Positions 1-7,060 of a DNA stretch of 9,013 bases are shown piece after piece. The notes under the pieces are model-generated. The model did not search any database. It was not told the DNA's origin and saw only the letters and a list, made by a program, of their open reading frames with translations. Both the position numbers and the translations under genes were made by a program. Every line of letters begins with the position of its first letter. Positions within the stretch are counted from its first letter, which is position 1. This stretch comes from Pseudomonadota bacterium (GTDB taxonomy: Bacteria > Pseudomonadota > Alphaproteobacteria > Rhizobiales > Hyphomicrobiaceae): positions 1 through 9,013 of the forward strand of contig JAEWCT010000359.1 in NCBI GenBank assembly GCA_023390485.1. The letters are read 5' to 3'.

Positions 1-950
1 GGCTCGGTGAGCGCGACTTCGCGGCCGGGGCCGGTATCCGATACGATCATCGGCACGCCCATCGCCTGACCTTCGATGGCGACGCGCGGTAGGCCTTCCT
101 GTTCCGAAATATTCAGCGCGATGTCGCTGATCGCGTAGGCGGCGGCCACGTCGCGCACGTGTCCGGGGAAGCGCAATTGATGCGCAACGCCGAGCTTCTC
201 AGCCTGGGCTTCGAGTTGCTCCTTGAAGGCCGGCTTTTCGATTTCGCCCGCGAGAACGCAGACGACGTCCGGGGCGCCGCGCTCCTTCAATATTCCGAGC
301 GCGGAAACAAGATGATGCTGCGCTTTGCGGGGCGTGATGCGGCCCGCCAATATCAGCACGGGCTTTGATCCGTCGGCATTCAGCAGCGTTCGAACGGCGG
401 TCAGTCTTTCAGGCGTCAGCAAAGCCGGATCGAAAACGGTTGAATCAAATGCACGATGTATGACGGCGATGCGCTTCTCGGGCGTGTGGTAGCGCGTGCG
501 GATCAGGTGCGCCATGTAGTCCGACACCGCGATTACGGTATCGCTGCGCGCCATGACGCTATTGTAGAAATTCTTCAGCCGCGTTTTTTCGGAATATTCG
601 GAATGGTAAGTTGTTACAAAAGGCGTGGCGGTACGCCGGGCAGCGTAGAGGGCGCTCCACGCCGGGGCGCGGCTGCGGGCATGAATGATGGAGACGTTTT
701 CACGGCGAATGATATTGGCAAGGTCCGAAGCATTTTTCGCGAGAAGCAGCGGATTCTTCGTGGCAAGCGGCATCGAGATATGCTCGGCGCCTGCAGCCAG
801 AAGCTGATCGACGAGTGGACCACCTGCGGATGCCACCAGTGCGCGATGGCCGTTCTTGACGAGTGCTGTCGCGATCTGCAGGCAGCCGAGTTCAGCGCCA
901 CCGGCGCGCATCCGGGGAATGATCTGCAGCACTGTGAACGTATTTTTCAT
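1..950 (-). CDS. GT4-type glycosyltransferase, C-terminus cut by window edge
   Basis: The 316 visible residues form most of a GT-B fold retaining glycosyltransferase. This group transfers a sugar from a nucleotide-sugar to a lipid, LPS core/O-chain or exopolysaccharide acceptor at the cytoplasmic face of the inner membrane. The N-terminal domain opens with a beta strand and a GGAE motif at residues 17-20 (MKNTFTVLQIIPRMRAGGAE). The C-terminal domain starts near residue 199 with LILAGRITPRKA. The GT4 signature EGLPRVAIE (E-x7-E, Glu285 and Glu293) binds the donor nucleotide-sugar. The reading frame is open to base 1, so the last part of the second domain lies outside the window. I chose the ATG at 950 because an ATG eight bases upstream hits a stop after two codons and the GT fold begins immediately after 950. 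The Shine-Dalgarno sequence is weak. Fold and family are clear; the acceptor and sugar cannot be read from sequence. The neighbouring gene starts divergently 34 bases away. Confidence 0.9.
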   Translation of the reverse strand, partial: MKNTFTVLQIIPRMRAGGAELGCLQIATALVKNGHRALVASAGGPLVDQLLAAGAEHISMPLATKNPLLLAKNASDLANIIRRENVSIIHARSRAPAWSALYAARRTATPFVTTYHSEYSEKTRLKNFYNSVMARSDTVIAVSDYMAHLIRTRYHTPEKRIAVIHRAFDSTVFDPALLTPERLTAVRTLLNADGSKPVLILAGRITPRKAQHHLVSALGILKERGAPDVVCVLAGEIEKPAFKEQLEAQAEKLGVAHQLRFPGHVRDVAAAYAISDIALNISEQEGLPRVAIEGQAMGVPMIVSDTGPGREVALTE

Positions 951-984
951 TTCAGCTCATCAAGCGGAGTCGTCGAGACCAACG

Positions 985-1788
985 ATGGACAGTCCCTATA
1001 AGATTGCATCAGCCGAACCGCAAATCCTTCCTGTCGGGACGGGGGCTGAGGTACGGAAAATCCCCTTCATTGCGCAACGCCCTGCGAAATCCAGTGGGCC
1101 CGGTCTTTTTTGGCTCTCGGGCTTCATGTCCGAGATGTCGTCGACGAAAGCCACGGCTGTTGCGCAGTGGGCTGCGGAGCATAACCTTGCATCGACACGG
1201 TTCGATTATTCCGGCCACGGCGTCGCTGCCGGGCGCATCGAAGACGGGACAATCGGGCGATGGCTCGAAGAAGCCCTGGCTGTTTTCTGCGAGGTCACCA
1301 ACGGGCCGCAGATCATCATCGGTTCGAGCATGGGTGGGAATATCTCGCTTCTGCTCTTGCGGAAGCTTTTGCGCGAACGCCCCGAGGAGGCGGCACGCAT
1401 CAAGGCGCTCGTTCTGATCGCTCCCGCATGGGATATGACGGAAGAGCTGATGTGGAAGCGGTTTTCCGAAGAGACCCGCCGCGAGATTCTGGAGCGCGGA
1501 TTTTTCAAGCAGCCGTCGGCCTATGCGGAGCCGTATACGATCACGCGCCGCCTTATCGAGGATGGCCGTGAGCATCTTCTGGCGCGAACGCCGTTCGATC
1601 CGGGCCGGCCTGTCGTGATCTTGCAAGGCTTGCTGGATGTCGATGTGCCGGCGTCTCACACGCGAGAGCTCACGACCTTTTTGACTGGCGGAAAGGTCAA
1701 GCTGATCGAGGTCGCCGACGCGGAGCATCGGCTGTCGCGGCCGCAAGATCTCGATTTGCTTTTCGCTGAAATCAGCAAGCTGCTTTAG
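985..1788 (+). CDS. Alpha/beta-hydrolase, ABHD10-like serine esterase/thioesterase
   Basis: This is a 267-residue single-domain alpha/beta-hydrolase, probably a cytosolic carboxylesterase or acyl-thioesterase. The sequence shows an oxyanion-side LFWLSGF near residue 41 and the nucleophile elbow GSSMGG with Ser115. The segment LQGLLDVDVP probably supplies the acid (Asp218), and DAEHRLS carries His248, giving a complete Ser-Asp-His triad. The FDYSGHG motif (residues 73-79) and overall layout resemble the ABHD10 family, whose animal member cleaves acyl-glucuronides and depalmitoylates proteins; the bacterial substrate is unknown. No signal peptide is visible. I chose the ATG at 985 over an in-frame ATG at 856 because homology-like sequence begins soon after 985 and the longer version would lie on top of the divergent glycosyltransferase gene. 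There is no strong Shine-Dalgarno; a GGAG at 966-969 is rather far away. The stop is 2 bases from the stop of the convergent gene. Confidence 0.88.
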   Translation: MDSPYKIASAEPQILPVGTGAEVRKIPFIAQRPAKSSGPGLFWLSGFMSEMSSTKATAVAQWAAEHNLASTRFDYSGHGVAAGRIEDGTIGRWLEEALAVFCEVTNGPQIIIGSSMGGNISLLLLRKLLRERPEEAARIKALVLIAPAWDMTEELMWKRFSEETRREILERGFFKQPSAYAEPYTITRRLIEDGREHLLARTPFDPGRPVVILQGLLDVDVPASHTRELTTFLTGGKVKLIEVADAEHRLSRPQDLDLLFAEISKLL

Positions 1789-1790
1789 CG

Positions 1791-2717
1791 CTATTTGTCG
1801 TTGCCGGCAGCGGAATCCGGTTCGGGAAGGCCCTCGGCGACGGCTTCTTCGAGCCCTTCCGGGCCGGTCGCCGCGGCAATGGCTTCGGGCACCACCCAAA
1901 TCCGGAAATCCTGTGTCGCGACACCGTTGTCGCAAAGGAGACCGCCGCCGTCGTTGCGGCAGCTTTTGTCGGCCGCGATCGTAAAGGCTCCGGCGGAAGC
2001 ACCGCGGCTTTCGCCGACTTCAATGACTTCGATGCGCGCGTCGGCGGCGATCGTGACGCCGCGATAGACGCAGGCGGATTTCCCGGCGCAGGGATCGGAC
2101 GTCGTCTCCTCCGTCGTTCGTAGCGCGACTGCCTGCGTGCGCGGCATGCTTAAGGCTGGGGCTTCGATGCCGTTCGAAAGCCAGCAGCTCTCGTCGATAC
2201 AAATGATCGGATCGGGTTTGAAACCGAGCGCTCCGCCATCGATACCGAGCACAAGCAACACCGTGGCTTGTGTCGCGTCGGACCTCGGAGCCTCGGCGAC
2301 AATCGCTCGTTGGCTTTCCGGTTTCGGGGCGGCGGTTGCAGCGATGGGAATCGGTGCCGGTTGCTTTTCCGCTGGGGGAGCGACGGTGGGCGGCGGTGCG
2401 GGAACCGGGGCGGTTGGCGCCTCGGGCTCAGCCGCAACTTGCTGCGGGCGGCTTTCCTGCTTTTGGCGATCGGCTTCTTCGGCGCGCGCGCGGCGAAGCA
2501 TGTCAGCTTCGTAATCGGCGTCCGGCTTTCTTGCCGTCGTTGATGGCTTTGGTACTGGTTTTGGTGATGGTTTCGCCGCCGGCTTCGGAGCGGGCTCATC
2601 GCTCGCCTCAGAGAACTTTTGCGCGATTGCTTGGGCCGGATCGACAGGATCGGCACGGACGCCGAGTGCGAAGATCAGCACCGTCATCGTCGCTACAATG
2701 AGCGCTCTAATTGCCAT
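1791..2717 (-). CDS. Secreted/periplasmic proline-rich protein with six-cysteine C-terminal domain, function unknown
   Basis: I do not recognise a named family for this 308-residue protein. Residues 1-22 look like a Sec signal peptide: Arg4, a hydrophobic core AIRALIVATMTVLIFALG, and a likely signal peptidase I cut after VRA22. Residues 41-65 hold a PKP/PAAKP-type proline-lysine stretch. Next comes a short charged, probably helical segment rich in Glu/Arg/Gln (about 66-93). A second Pro/Ala-rich linker spans about 94-145. A compact region at about 150-280 carries six cysteines (173, 178, 210, 216, 253, 262) spaced as three close pairs, which suggests disulfides in the periplasm. The composition fits an envelope protein whose extended linker spans periplasm or peptidoglycan. 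The next gene upstream on the same strand ends about 120 bases away, so this gene may have its own promoter. The Shine-Dalgarno is weak. I have a vague memory of similar uncharacterised proteins in Hyphomicrobiales but cannot confirm it here. Confidence 0.85.
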   Translation of the reverse strand: MAIRALIVATMTVLIFALGVRADPVDPAQAIAQKFSEASDEPAPKPAAKPSPKPVPKPSTTARKPDADYEADMLRRARAEEADRQKQESRPQQVAAEPEAPTAPVPAPPPTVAPPAEKQPAPIPIAATAAPKPESQRAIVAEAPRSDATQATVLLVLGIDGGALGFKPDPIICIDESCWLSNGIEAPALSMPRTQAVALRTTEETTSDPCAGKSACVYRGVTIAADARIEVIEVGESRGASAGAFTIAADKSCRNDGGGLLCDNGVATQDFRIWVVPEAIAAATGPEGLEEAVAEGLPEPDSAAGNDK

Positions 2718-2729
2718 GGAAAACTCGTG

Positions 2730-2761
2730 GTCCCGCTCGCGTCGGCACGCCCTGTCGGGAC
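2730..2761 (-). promoter_or_regulatory. Possible leader hairpin upstream of the six-cysteine protein
   Basis: The arms GTCCCG (2730-2735) and CGGGAC (2756-2761) are perfect inverted repeats. They enclose a second stem, GCGT/ACGC (2739-2742 and 2747-2750), with a four-base loop. The structure ends 12 bases before the start codon at 2717, in a region with no clear Shine-Dalgarno. It could lie in the mRNA leader and affect translation. In GC-rich DNA such a structure can arise by chance, so this is tentative. Confidence 0.3.
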
Positions 2762-2818
2762 GCAGCCGCTATCGTCTTTATCCTCTATTCTGGCGGAATG
2801 GGGGAAAAGGTGTGACCA

Positions 2819-2836
2819 CGAACCAAAAAGGGTTCG
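2819..2836 (-). terminator. Stem-loop directly after the SDR stop codon, possible 3'-end element
   Basis: Directly after the stop codon (2837-2839) the RNA can form a perfect 6-bp stem, CGAACC/GGTTCG, around the six-base loop CUUUUU. The U-run sits in the loop rather than after the stem, so this is not a canonical intrinsic terminator. Its position at the end of the GST-queG-SDR operon suggests a 3'-end or stability element. Confidence 0.3.
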
Positions 2837-3700
2837 CTAAAGCTCGGCGATCGCCTTTAGCCCTTCGACGTACGTGGGATACGCAAGTCTAACGCCGAGT
2901 TCGGATTTCATGCGGGCGTTTGAGACTTTCTTGCTCTCGACGTAAAAACTTCGTGCGGTCGGGGACAGAGCGGCATCAGCGGGGTCGGTAGCCGGCGGGC
3001 ACGGGAGTCCCAACAGCTCGGCGCCGTAAGCGATGACATCCTGCGGAGGCGCGGGAAGGTCGTCCGTCACGTTGAAGATATGGACGCCGGGTGAAAGGTC
3101 GATGCTTGCCTGCACGGCGGTCGCGATGTCCGCAACATGGATGCGGTTGGTCAATTGACCGGGCTTGAAGACGCGGCGCGCAGTCCCTGCTTTCAGCTGA
3201 TCGATCGCGCTGCGGCCGGGCCCGTAGATTCCCGGCAGACGATAGATGACGAGAGCTTTGCCGGATGCGCGCGCAAGGTCGATCCAGCCATTCTCAGCTT
3301 TGACGCGACGTTGCCCGCGCTCGGTTCCGGGCCGCGTCTCCGTCGTTTCGTCCACCCAGTTGCCCGAAGCGTCGCCGTACACGCCGACTGTCGAGAAGTA
3401 GCCGATCCAGCGAATGGAAGGACTGGCGGCGATTGCAGCTCCATAGTGCCGCAAGGCCGGATCGCTCTCGGCATCCGGTGGAATGGATAGCAGCACATGC
3501 GTTGCGCTTTGCAGAGCGTCGGCGACATCGTGGAGCGCATCGGTTCCATCGAAGAGAAATGGTTCGAAGCCCTGCTCGGAAAGACGCTCGACCTTATCAA
3601 CGTGTGCGGTCGTTCCGGCGACGGTCCAGCCTTGTGCCAGAAGGCGCCGGCCGAGTTCGCTCGCGCAGTAGCCCAATCCGAAACAGAAGAGCCGGCTCAT
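2837..3700 (-). CDS. YeeZ-like SDR / NAD(P)-dependent epimerase-family protein
   Basis: This 287-residue protein has the extended short-chain dehydrogenase fold. The Rossmann glycine motif is FGLGYCASELG at residues 7-17. HVLLSIPP (68-75) lies near the cofactor site. The segment GYFSTVGVYGD (100-110) carries the likely catalytic Ser/Thr and Tyr108, followed by RVKAENGW with Lys134. RLPGIYGPGRSA (154-165) and RIHVADIA (187-194) are typical of the epimerase-like family. The closest familiar type is E. coli YeeZ, whose substrate is not established. I place the start at 3700 rather than at the in-frame ATG at 3733. The ATG at 3700 forms an ATGA overlap with the queG stop, has a GGAAGGAA ribosome site at 3711-3718, and begins exactly at the Rossmann strand (MSRLFCFGLG). 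The overlap implies translational coupling to queG. Confidence 0.88.
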   Translation of the reverse strand: MSRLFCFGLGYCASELGRRLLAQGWTVAGTTAHVDKVERLSEQGFEPFLFDGTDALHDVADALQSATHVLLSIPPDAESDPALRHYGAAIAASPSIRWIGYFSTVGVYGDASGNWVDETTETRPGTERGQRRVKAENGWIDLARASGKALVIYRLPGIYGPGRSAIDQLKAGTARRVFKPGQLTNRIHVADIATAVQASIDLSPGVHIFNVTDDLPAPPQDVIAYGAELLGLPCPPATDPADAALSPTARSFYVESKKVSNARMKSELGVRLAYPTYVEGLKAIAEL

Positions 3701-4851
3701 GCGCGGTGAGTTCCTTCCATTGGCAACGTCCATTCGGCGGCGACTTCGGGATCGCGCTCAAGGTCTTGATAGTGCTTTTGCAGGGCTTCGATCTCGCCGG
3801 GGTTTGCAAGTCGGCGTGACGCCCAGATCGCCATCGCCCGGACAAGAGCGGAACTGTCTTCCATCAGTGGTTCGATATGTCGAAGCAGTGATCGATCGCC
3901 GGAATTTCCGGAGGCGATCAGCGCATTGCGCACGACGCGGTCGCGCCCCGTTCGTTTGATCGGCGTGCCGGCGAAACGCGCCCGAAATGTAGCATCGTCG
4001 AGCGCGAGGAGTTCGGCGAGAGGCGGATTGTCCGTTTCGGGGCGCGCTGCGTAACGGATCTCGGTCGCGGCGCCTGCAAACTTATTCCACGGGCAGACGG
4101 CTGCGCAGTCGTCGCAACCGAATACGCGATTTCCGATGGGCACGCGGAATTCCGGTGCGATATGTCCTTTGTGCTCGATGGTCAGGTAGGCGATGCAGCG
4201 GCGTGCGTCGAGCTGATATGGCGCGGGGAAAGCGTTCGTCGGGCAGATGTCGAGACATCGCCGGCATGAACCGCAATGGTCGCTGATGCCGGTATCCGGT
4301 TCCAATGCCGCCGTCGTCAATACGGCACCGAGAAAGAGCCAGTTGCCGTGGTCGCGCGAAACCAGGATCGTGTGCTTGCCCTGCCAGCCGAGCCCGGCCT
4401 TGGCGGCCAGTGGCTTCTCCATCAGCGGTGCGGTATCGACGAAAACCTTGACGTCCGCGCCGGATCGTTCAGCGAACGAGCGCGCCAGCGATTTGATCTT
4501 TTTTTTCAGCACATCGTGGTAATCGCGGCCTTTGGCGTAGACCGAAATCGCCGCATTGGACCGATCGCGAAGGGCATCCAACGGATTGCTGGGCGGCGCA
4601 TACGATTGTCCGAAGATGATAGCGCTCTTGGCCTCCGGCCAAAGCTTCAACGGACCGCTCCGCCGGTCGGCATGGGTCTCCATCCAATCCATGTCGCCGT
4701 GACGCTTTTCGCTCAGGAAGTGCGCCAGGCGTGCGGTAAGCTCCGTGTCGTCGGCCAGCCGTGCGATCCCGACGGCATCGAGCCCGAGCTTCGATGCTTC
4801 GGCACGGATCATATCCGCGAGATCGGAACCGGATTTACGGGCGTCGAGCAT
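3697..4851 (-). CDS. queG: Epoxyqueuosine reductase QueG
   Basis: QueG catalyses the last step of queuosine synthesis, reducing epoxyqueuosine to queuosine in the wobble position of tRNAs with GUN anticodons; it uses cobalamin and two [4Fe-4S] clusters. The 384-residue protein matches the usual full length. The N-terminal cobalamin/substrate domain contains VFVDTAPLMEKPLAAKAGLGW (split here as VFVDTAPLME and KPLAAKAGLGW), with Asp139 as the expected catalytic acid. The ferredoxin-like part has CGSCRRCLDICP (Cys193, 196, 199, 203), Cys219, and GCDDCAAVCPW (Cys246, 249, 253). That gives the eight cysteines needed for both clusters. The C-terminal part (from about 290) looks HEAT-like, as in known structures. 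The gene starts 9 bases after the GST-like gene and overlaps the SDR gene by ATGA, so all three are probably co-transcribed. The ribosome site at 4851 is weak; Met14 is a possible alternative start. Confidence 0.96.
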   Translation of the reverse strand: MLDARKSGSDLADMIRAEASKLGLDAVGIARLADDTELTARLAHFLSEKRHGDMDWMETHADRRSGPLKLWPEAKSAIIFGQSYAPPSNPLDALRDRSNAAISVYAKGRDYHDVLKKKIKSLARSFAERSGADVKVFVDTAPLMEKPLAAKAGLGWQGKHTILVSRDHGNWLFLGAVLTTAALEPDTGISDHCGSCRRCLDICPTNAFPAPYQLDARRCIAYLTIEHKGHIAPEFRVPIGNRVFGCDDCAAVCPWNKFAGAATEIRYAARPETDNPPLAELLALDDATFRARFAGTPIKRTGRDRVVRNALIASGNSGDRSLLRHIEPLMEDSSALVRAMAIWASRRLANPGEIEALQKHYQDLERDPEVAAEWTLPMEGTHRA

Positions 4852-4860
4852 AGAAGCGAT

Positions 4861-5565
4861 TTAGAAATCGAGATCGGAATAGGCAAGGGGCGGCGCGGTT
4901 CCAGGCACCCGGTCGCCGAGCAGTGCACGGAAAGACGGCCGCGACTTCATTCGTTGATACCAGATTTTGACCGCGGGGTAGTCGCTCCACGGGATCTCGC
5001 CAAGGTAGTCTGCGGTCGAAATCTGGGCGGCTGCGGCGAAGTCCGCAAAGCTTAGCTCGTCGCCGCCGATCCAGCGCCGGTTGTCGGCGAGATATCCTGT
5101 GTAAGACAAATGGTATTTGAGGTTGGCGCGGACGGCACGCAGGACGCCGGGATCGGGAGCGACGGGGCCCGACGGGCGCATCGAGCTATAGACCTTCTCG
5201 ATCAGCAGCTCGCGCGTCACTTCACGATCGAATTTGCCATGGTACCAATCGATCAGCCGGCGGACTTCTGCACGATCCTCCCGATTGCCCGGGATGAGCG
5301 GGGGCGGTCCCGGCGTCGCCATCGTCGCGACCGGGAGTACTTCTTCAGCGATGAATTCCGAGATCGAATACGCGCCACAGAGGATTAGCCCGTTGTCGAA
5401 TTCGAGAACCGGCATCTCGCCCGCCGGGTTCTTCGCAAGAAAGCTCTGGCGCCATTCCCATGGGTTTTCGTCGACGAGCTGAACGTCAACGCCGTATTCG
5501 GCAAGCGCCAATCGAATGGACCGTGAACGCGGACAGAGGCGATACTGCGTAAGTCGCGGAGGCAT
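4861..5565 (-). CDS. Glutathione S-transferase family protein
   Basis: This 234-residue protein has the two-domain GST layout. The N-terminal thioredoxin-like domain (about 1-78) has LCPRSRSIRLALAEYG, with Cys11 at the position of the catalytic or glutathione-contacting residue, as in omega- and beta-like classes. NPAGEMPVL carries the cis-proline Pro52, and AYSISEF contributes the region that holds the glutathione gamma-glutamyl group. The remaining helical domain contains FADFAAAAQ (about residue 180), the usual N-capping/hydrophobic staple region. The likely role is glutathione conjugation, thiol transfer or glutathione-dependent reduction; the substrate is unknown. The start at 5565 is supported by AGGA five bases upstream (5571-5574). 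It is the first gene of an operon with queG and the SDR gene, and a TATAAT lies about 27 bases before the start. A functional link with queuosine synthesis is unproven. Confidence 0.93.
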   Translation of the reverse strand: MPPRLTQYRLCPRSRSIRLALAEYGVDVQLVDENPWEWRQSFLAKNPAGEMPVLEFDNGLILCGAYSISEFIAEEVLPVATMATPGPPPLIPGNREDRAEVRRLIDWYHGKFDREVTRELLIEKVYSSMRPSGPVAPDPGVLRAVRANLKYHLSYTGYLADNRRWIGGDELSFADFAAAAQISTADYLGEIPWSDYPAVKIWYQRMKSRPSFRALLGDRVPGTAPPLAYSDLDF

Positions 5566-5591
5566 GTGATTCCTATTCTGCTGGTCCGGCC

Positions 5592-5597
5592 ATTATA
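5592..5597 (-). promoter_or_regulatory. Candidate -10 element (TATAAT) for the GST-queG-SDR operon
   Basis: On the minus strand the hexamer TATAAT matches the sigma-70 -10 consensus exactly. It stands in the divergent intergenic region, in a position that would give a leader of about 20 bases ahead of the GST gene. No good -35 hexamer lies at 16-18 bases. The best look-alike, TTGCCA at 5619-5624, is 21 bases away, so the promoter may need an activator or be weak. Confidence 0.5.
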
Positions 5598-5690
5598 CAC
5601 CCGCTGTCGTCGATTCGATGGCAACTCGGCTAAACGACCTCTTTGGTATTGCCGCAATTTCTGGTAACGCTCGCCCGCGTTCGGAGCGCG

Positions 5691-5696
5691 AAGGAG
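5691..5696 (+). promoter_or_regulatory. Ribosome binding site of uppP
   Basis: The sequence AAGGAG ends five bases before the ATG at 5702 and is the strongest Shine-Dalgarno in the window. It decides the uppP start at 5702 rather than at the in-frame ATG at 5618, which would add 28 residues not found in this family. Confidence 0.75.
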
Positions 5697-5701
5697 CACT
5701 G

Positions 5702-6499
5702 ATGGAAACGTGGCAAGTCGTACTGCTCGGGCTGATCGAAGGCCTGACGGAATATTTACCGGTTTCCTCGACGGCGCATCTTCTCCTCACAGAGCAGGTC
5801 ATGGGCGTGACGTCTTCGGGACGCACGTTTGAAGTGCTGATTCAGCTTGGAGCGATCCTTGCCCTTCTGACCGTCTACGCGGGCAAGCTTTGGCATATCG
5901 CTCTCGATTTTCCCAGCAACGCCAGAACGCGTCGTTTCGTTTTTGCGGTGTTGATAGCCTTCCTGCCGGCCGTTTTCATCGGCGTCTTGGCACACAAGAT
6001 CATCAAGGAAGTGCTCTTCGAATCGCCGTTGATCGTGTGCACGGCGCTGGTCATCGGCGGTATCATCCTGCTTGTCGTCGACCGGATTAAGTACAAGCCG
6101 CGCTATACCGACGTTATGGATATTCCTCCTTTGACAGCGCTCGTCATCGGCTTCGCCCAGTGTCTCGCGATGATCCCCGGCGTTTCGCGGTCAGGTTCGA
6201 CGATCGTCTCGGCCGTGCTGCTCGGCGCCGACAAGCGCACCGCGGCAGAGTTTTCGTTTTTTCTCGCCATGCCGACGATGACGGGGGCGTTCGCCTACGA
6301 TCTCTATAAAAACTGGGCGATTTTGACGCCCGACGACGTGAGCCACATCGTGCTCGGGTTCGTCGCGGCGTTCATAACGGGGGCCATCGTGGTCCGCTAC
6401 ATGCTCGATTTCATCTCGCGGCGCGGGCTTTCATTCTTCGGCTGGTGGCGCTTGCTTGTCGGCGGCATCGGACTGGGCGTGATCGCGGTCCTGCACTAA
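5702..6499 (+). CDS. uppP: Undecaprenyl-diphosphate phosphatase (UppP/BacA)
   Basis: UppP is an integral inner-membrane enzyme that removes a phosphate from undecaprenyl diphosphate. This regenerates the lipid carrier for peptidoglycan, O-antigen and other envelope glycans; overexpression gives bacitracin resistance. The 265-residue length is close to the E. coli protein. The first signature, [16 protein letters not shown] (residues 12-27), has the active-site Glu13 and Glu17 and His26. The second, PGVSRSGST (159-167), provides the catalytic Arg163. Several hydrophobic segments match the multi-spanning topology. The start at 5702 has a strong Shine-Dalgarno. I see only a poor upstream promoter candidate, TTGGTA (5643-5648) with TAACGC (5665-5670). 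The gene diverges from the GST-queG-SDR operon and converges on ptsN, and a hairpin after the stop may terminate it. The glycosyltransferase at the left edge is a possible user of this lipid pathway, but that is only context. Confidence 0.96.
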   Translation: METWQVVLLGLIEGLTEYLPVSSTAHLLLTEQVMGVTSSGRTFEVLIQLGAILALLTVYAGKLWHIALDFPSNARTRRFVFAVLIAFLPAVFIGVLAHKIIKEVLFESPLIVCTALVIGGIILLVVDRIKYKPRYTDVMDIPPLTALVIGFAQCLAMIPGVSRSGSTIVSAVLLGADKRTAAEFSFFLAMPTMTGAFAYDLYKNWAILTPDDVSHIVLGFVAAFITGAIVVRYMLDFISRRGLSFFGWWRLLVGGIGLGVIAVLH

Positions 6500-6525
6500 G
6501 GCGAGACATTCCTCGATCCCGCTCG

Positions 6526-6556
6526 ACGGTTCGCGTTCTGCGAGCCGTGTGTGTTT
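6526..6556 (+). terminator. uppP: Probable intrinsic terminator of uppP
   Basis: Twenty-seven bases after the uppP stop, ACGGTTCGC (6526-6534) and GCGAGCCGT (6540-6548) form a 9-bp stem with one G-U pair and a five-base loop. A GTGTGTTT tail follows, which is a modest U-tract on the plus strand. No U-tract follows on the minus strand, so it serves uppP rather than ptsN, although it may also limit read-through between the convergent genes. Confidence 0.5.
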
Positions 6557-6566
6557 CAAGAGCCGA

Positions 6567-7031
6567 TCAGGCTGCGTGCGATGTGAGGGGCTTCGTGAGA
6601 ACGCTCCGGAGGCTCTCGACGTCTTTGGCGGTGCGCAGGCCCTCGAGGGTCGCGGGGTCACGGACGAGTCGGGAAATGCGTGCTAAGGCCTTCAAATGGT
6701 CTGCTCCCGCGTGTTCTGGCGCCAGCAGAAAGAACAGAAGATCGACGGGTTCGCCGTCGTGGCTTTCGAAGGCAATAGGACGCGCGAGGCGCGCGAAGAG
6801 GCACGTGATCTTCTTCACGCCAGGAAGTTTGACATGCGGGATCGCAATCCCACGGCCAAGGCTCGTGGAACTCAGACGCTCCCTCTGCACCAATGCTGCA
6901 TAGATGTCTCCTGCAGCGACGCCCGTCAGGCCCTCGGCCTTCTCAGCCAGGTCGCGCAGCGCCTGCTTTTTGTCCTCAGCCTCGAAACGCGGAATAATCG
7001 CGTCAGGGGCGAGTATATCTTCGATATTCAT
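6567..7031 (-). CDS. ptsN: PTS IIA-like nitrogen regulatory protein EIIA-Ntr (PtsN)
   Basis: EIIA-Ntr is the terminal phosphoacceptor of the nitrogen-related phosphotransferase chain (PtsP - NPr - PtsN). It works by protein contacts, for example with potassium transport and sensor proteins, and in alphaproteobacteria it links nitrogen state to metabolism and the stringent response. The 154-residue length is typical. The start MNIEDILAPD is characteristic of the family, and LGRGIAIPHVKLPGV (residues 58-72) contains the phosphorylated His66. DLLFFLLAPEHAGADHLKAL (98-117) is the conserved second half of the PTS EIIA type-2 domain. GGAG five bases upstream (7037-7040) supports the start at 7031. 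The gene follows hpf with a 99-base gap that contains a long hairpin. It is probably co-transcribed with hpf, but separate processing or initiation is possible. It converges with uppP. Confidence 0.96.
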   Translation of the reverse strand: MNIEDILAPDAIIPRFEAEDKKQALRDLAEKAEGLTGVAAGDIYAALVQRERLSSTSLGRGIAIPHVKLPGVKKITCLFARLARPIAFESHDGEPVDLLFFLLAPEHAGADHLKALARISRLVRDPATLEGLRTAKDVESLRSVLTKPLTSHAA

Positions 7032-7060
7032 TCAGGCTCCATCCACGATGATATGGCCGC

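Noticed and set aside
456..1001. A 181-codon open frame on the plus strand opposite the glycosyltransferase
   Set aside because: The minus strand encodes an unbroken GT4 fold with its E-x7-E motif; the plus frame has no coherent domain.
1009..1935. A 308-codon open frame on the minus strand opposite the hydrolase
   Set aside because: It is very Arg/Gln-rich with no domain, and it overlaps a gene with an intact catalytic triad and the tail of the signal-peptide protein. It is a shadow frame.
3701..3733. Longer SDR start at 3733
   Set aside because: The extra 11 residues precede the Rossmann strand and overlap queG further. The ATG at 3700 has a good ribosome site and an ATGA junction.
4276..5055. 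A 259-codon open frame on the plus strand across queG and the GST gene
   Set aside because: It is antisense to two clearly identified genes, has Arg/Gly-rich composition with no recognisable domain, and is the usual by-product of high-GC codon bias.
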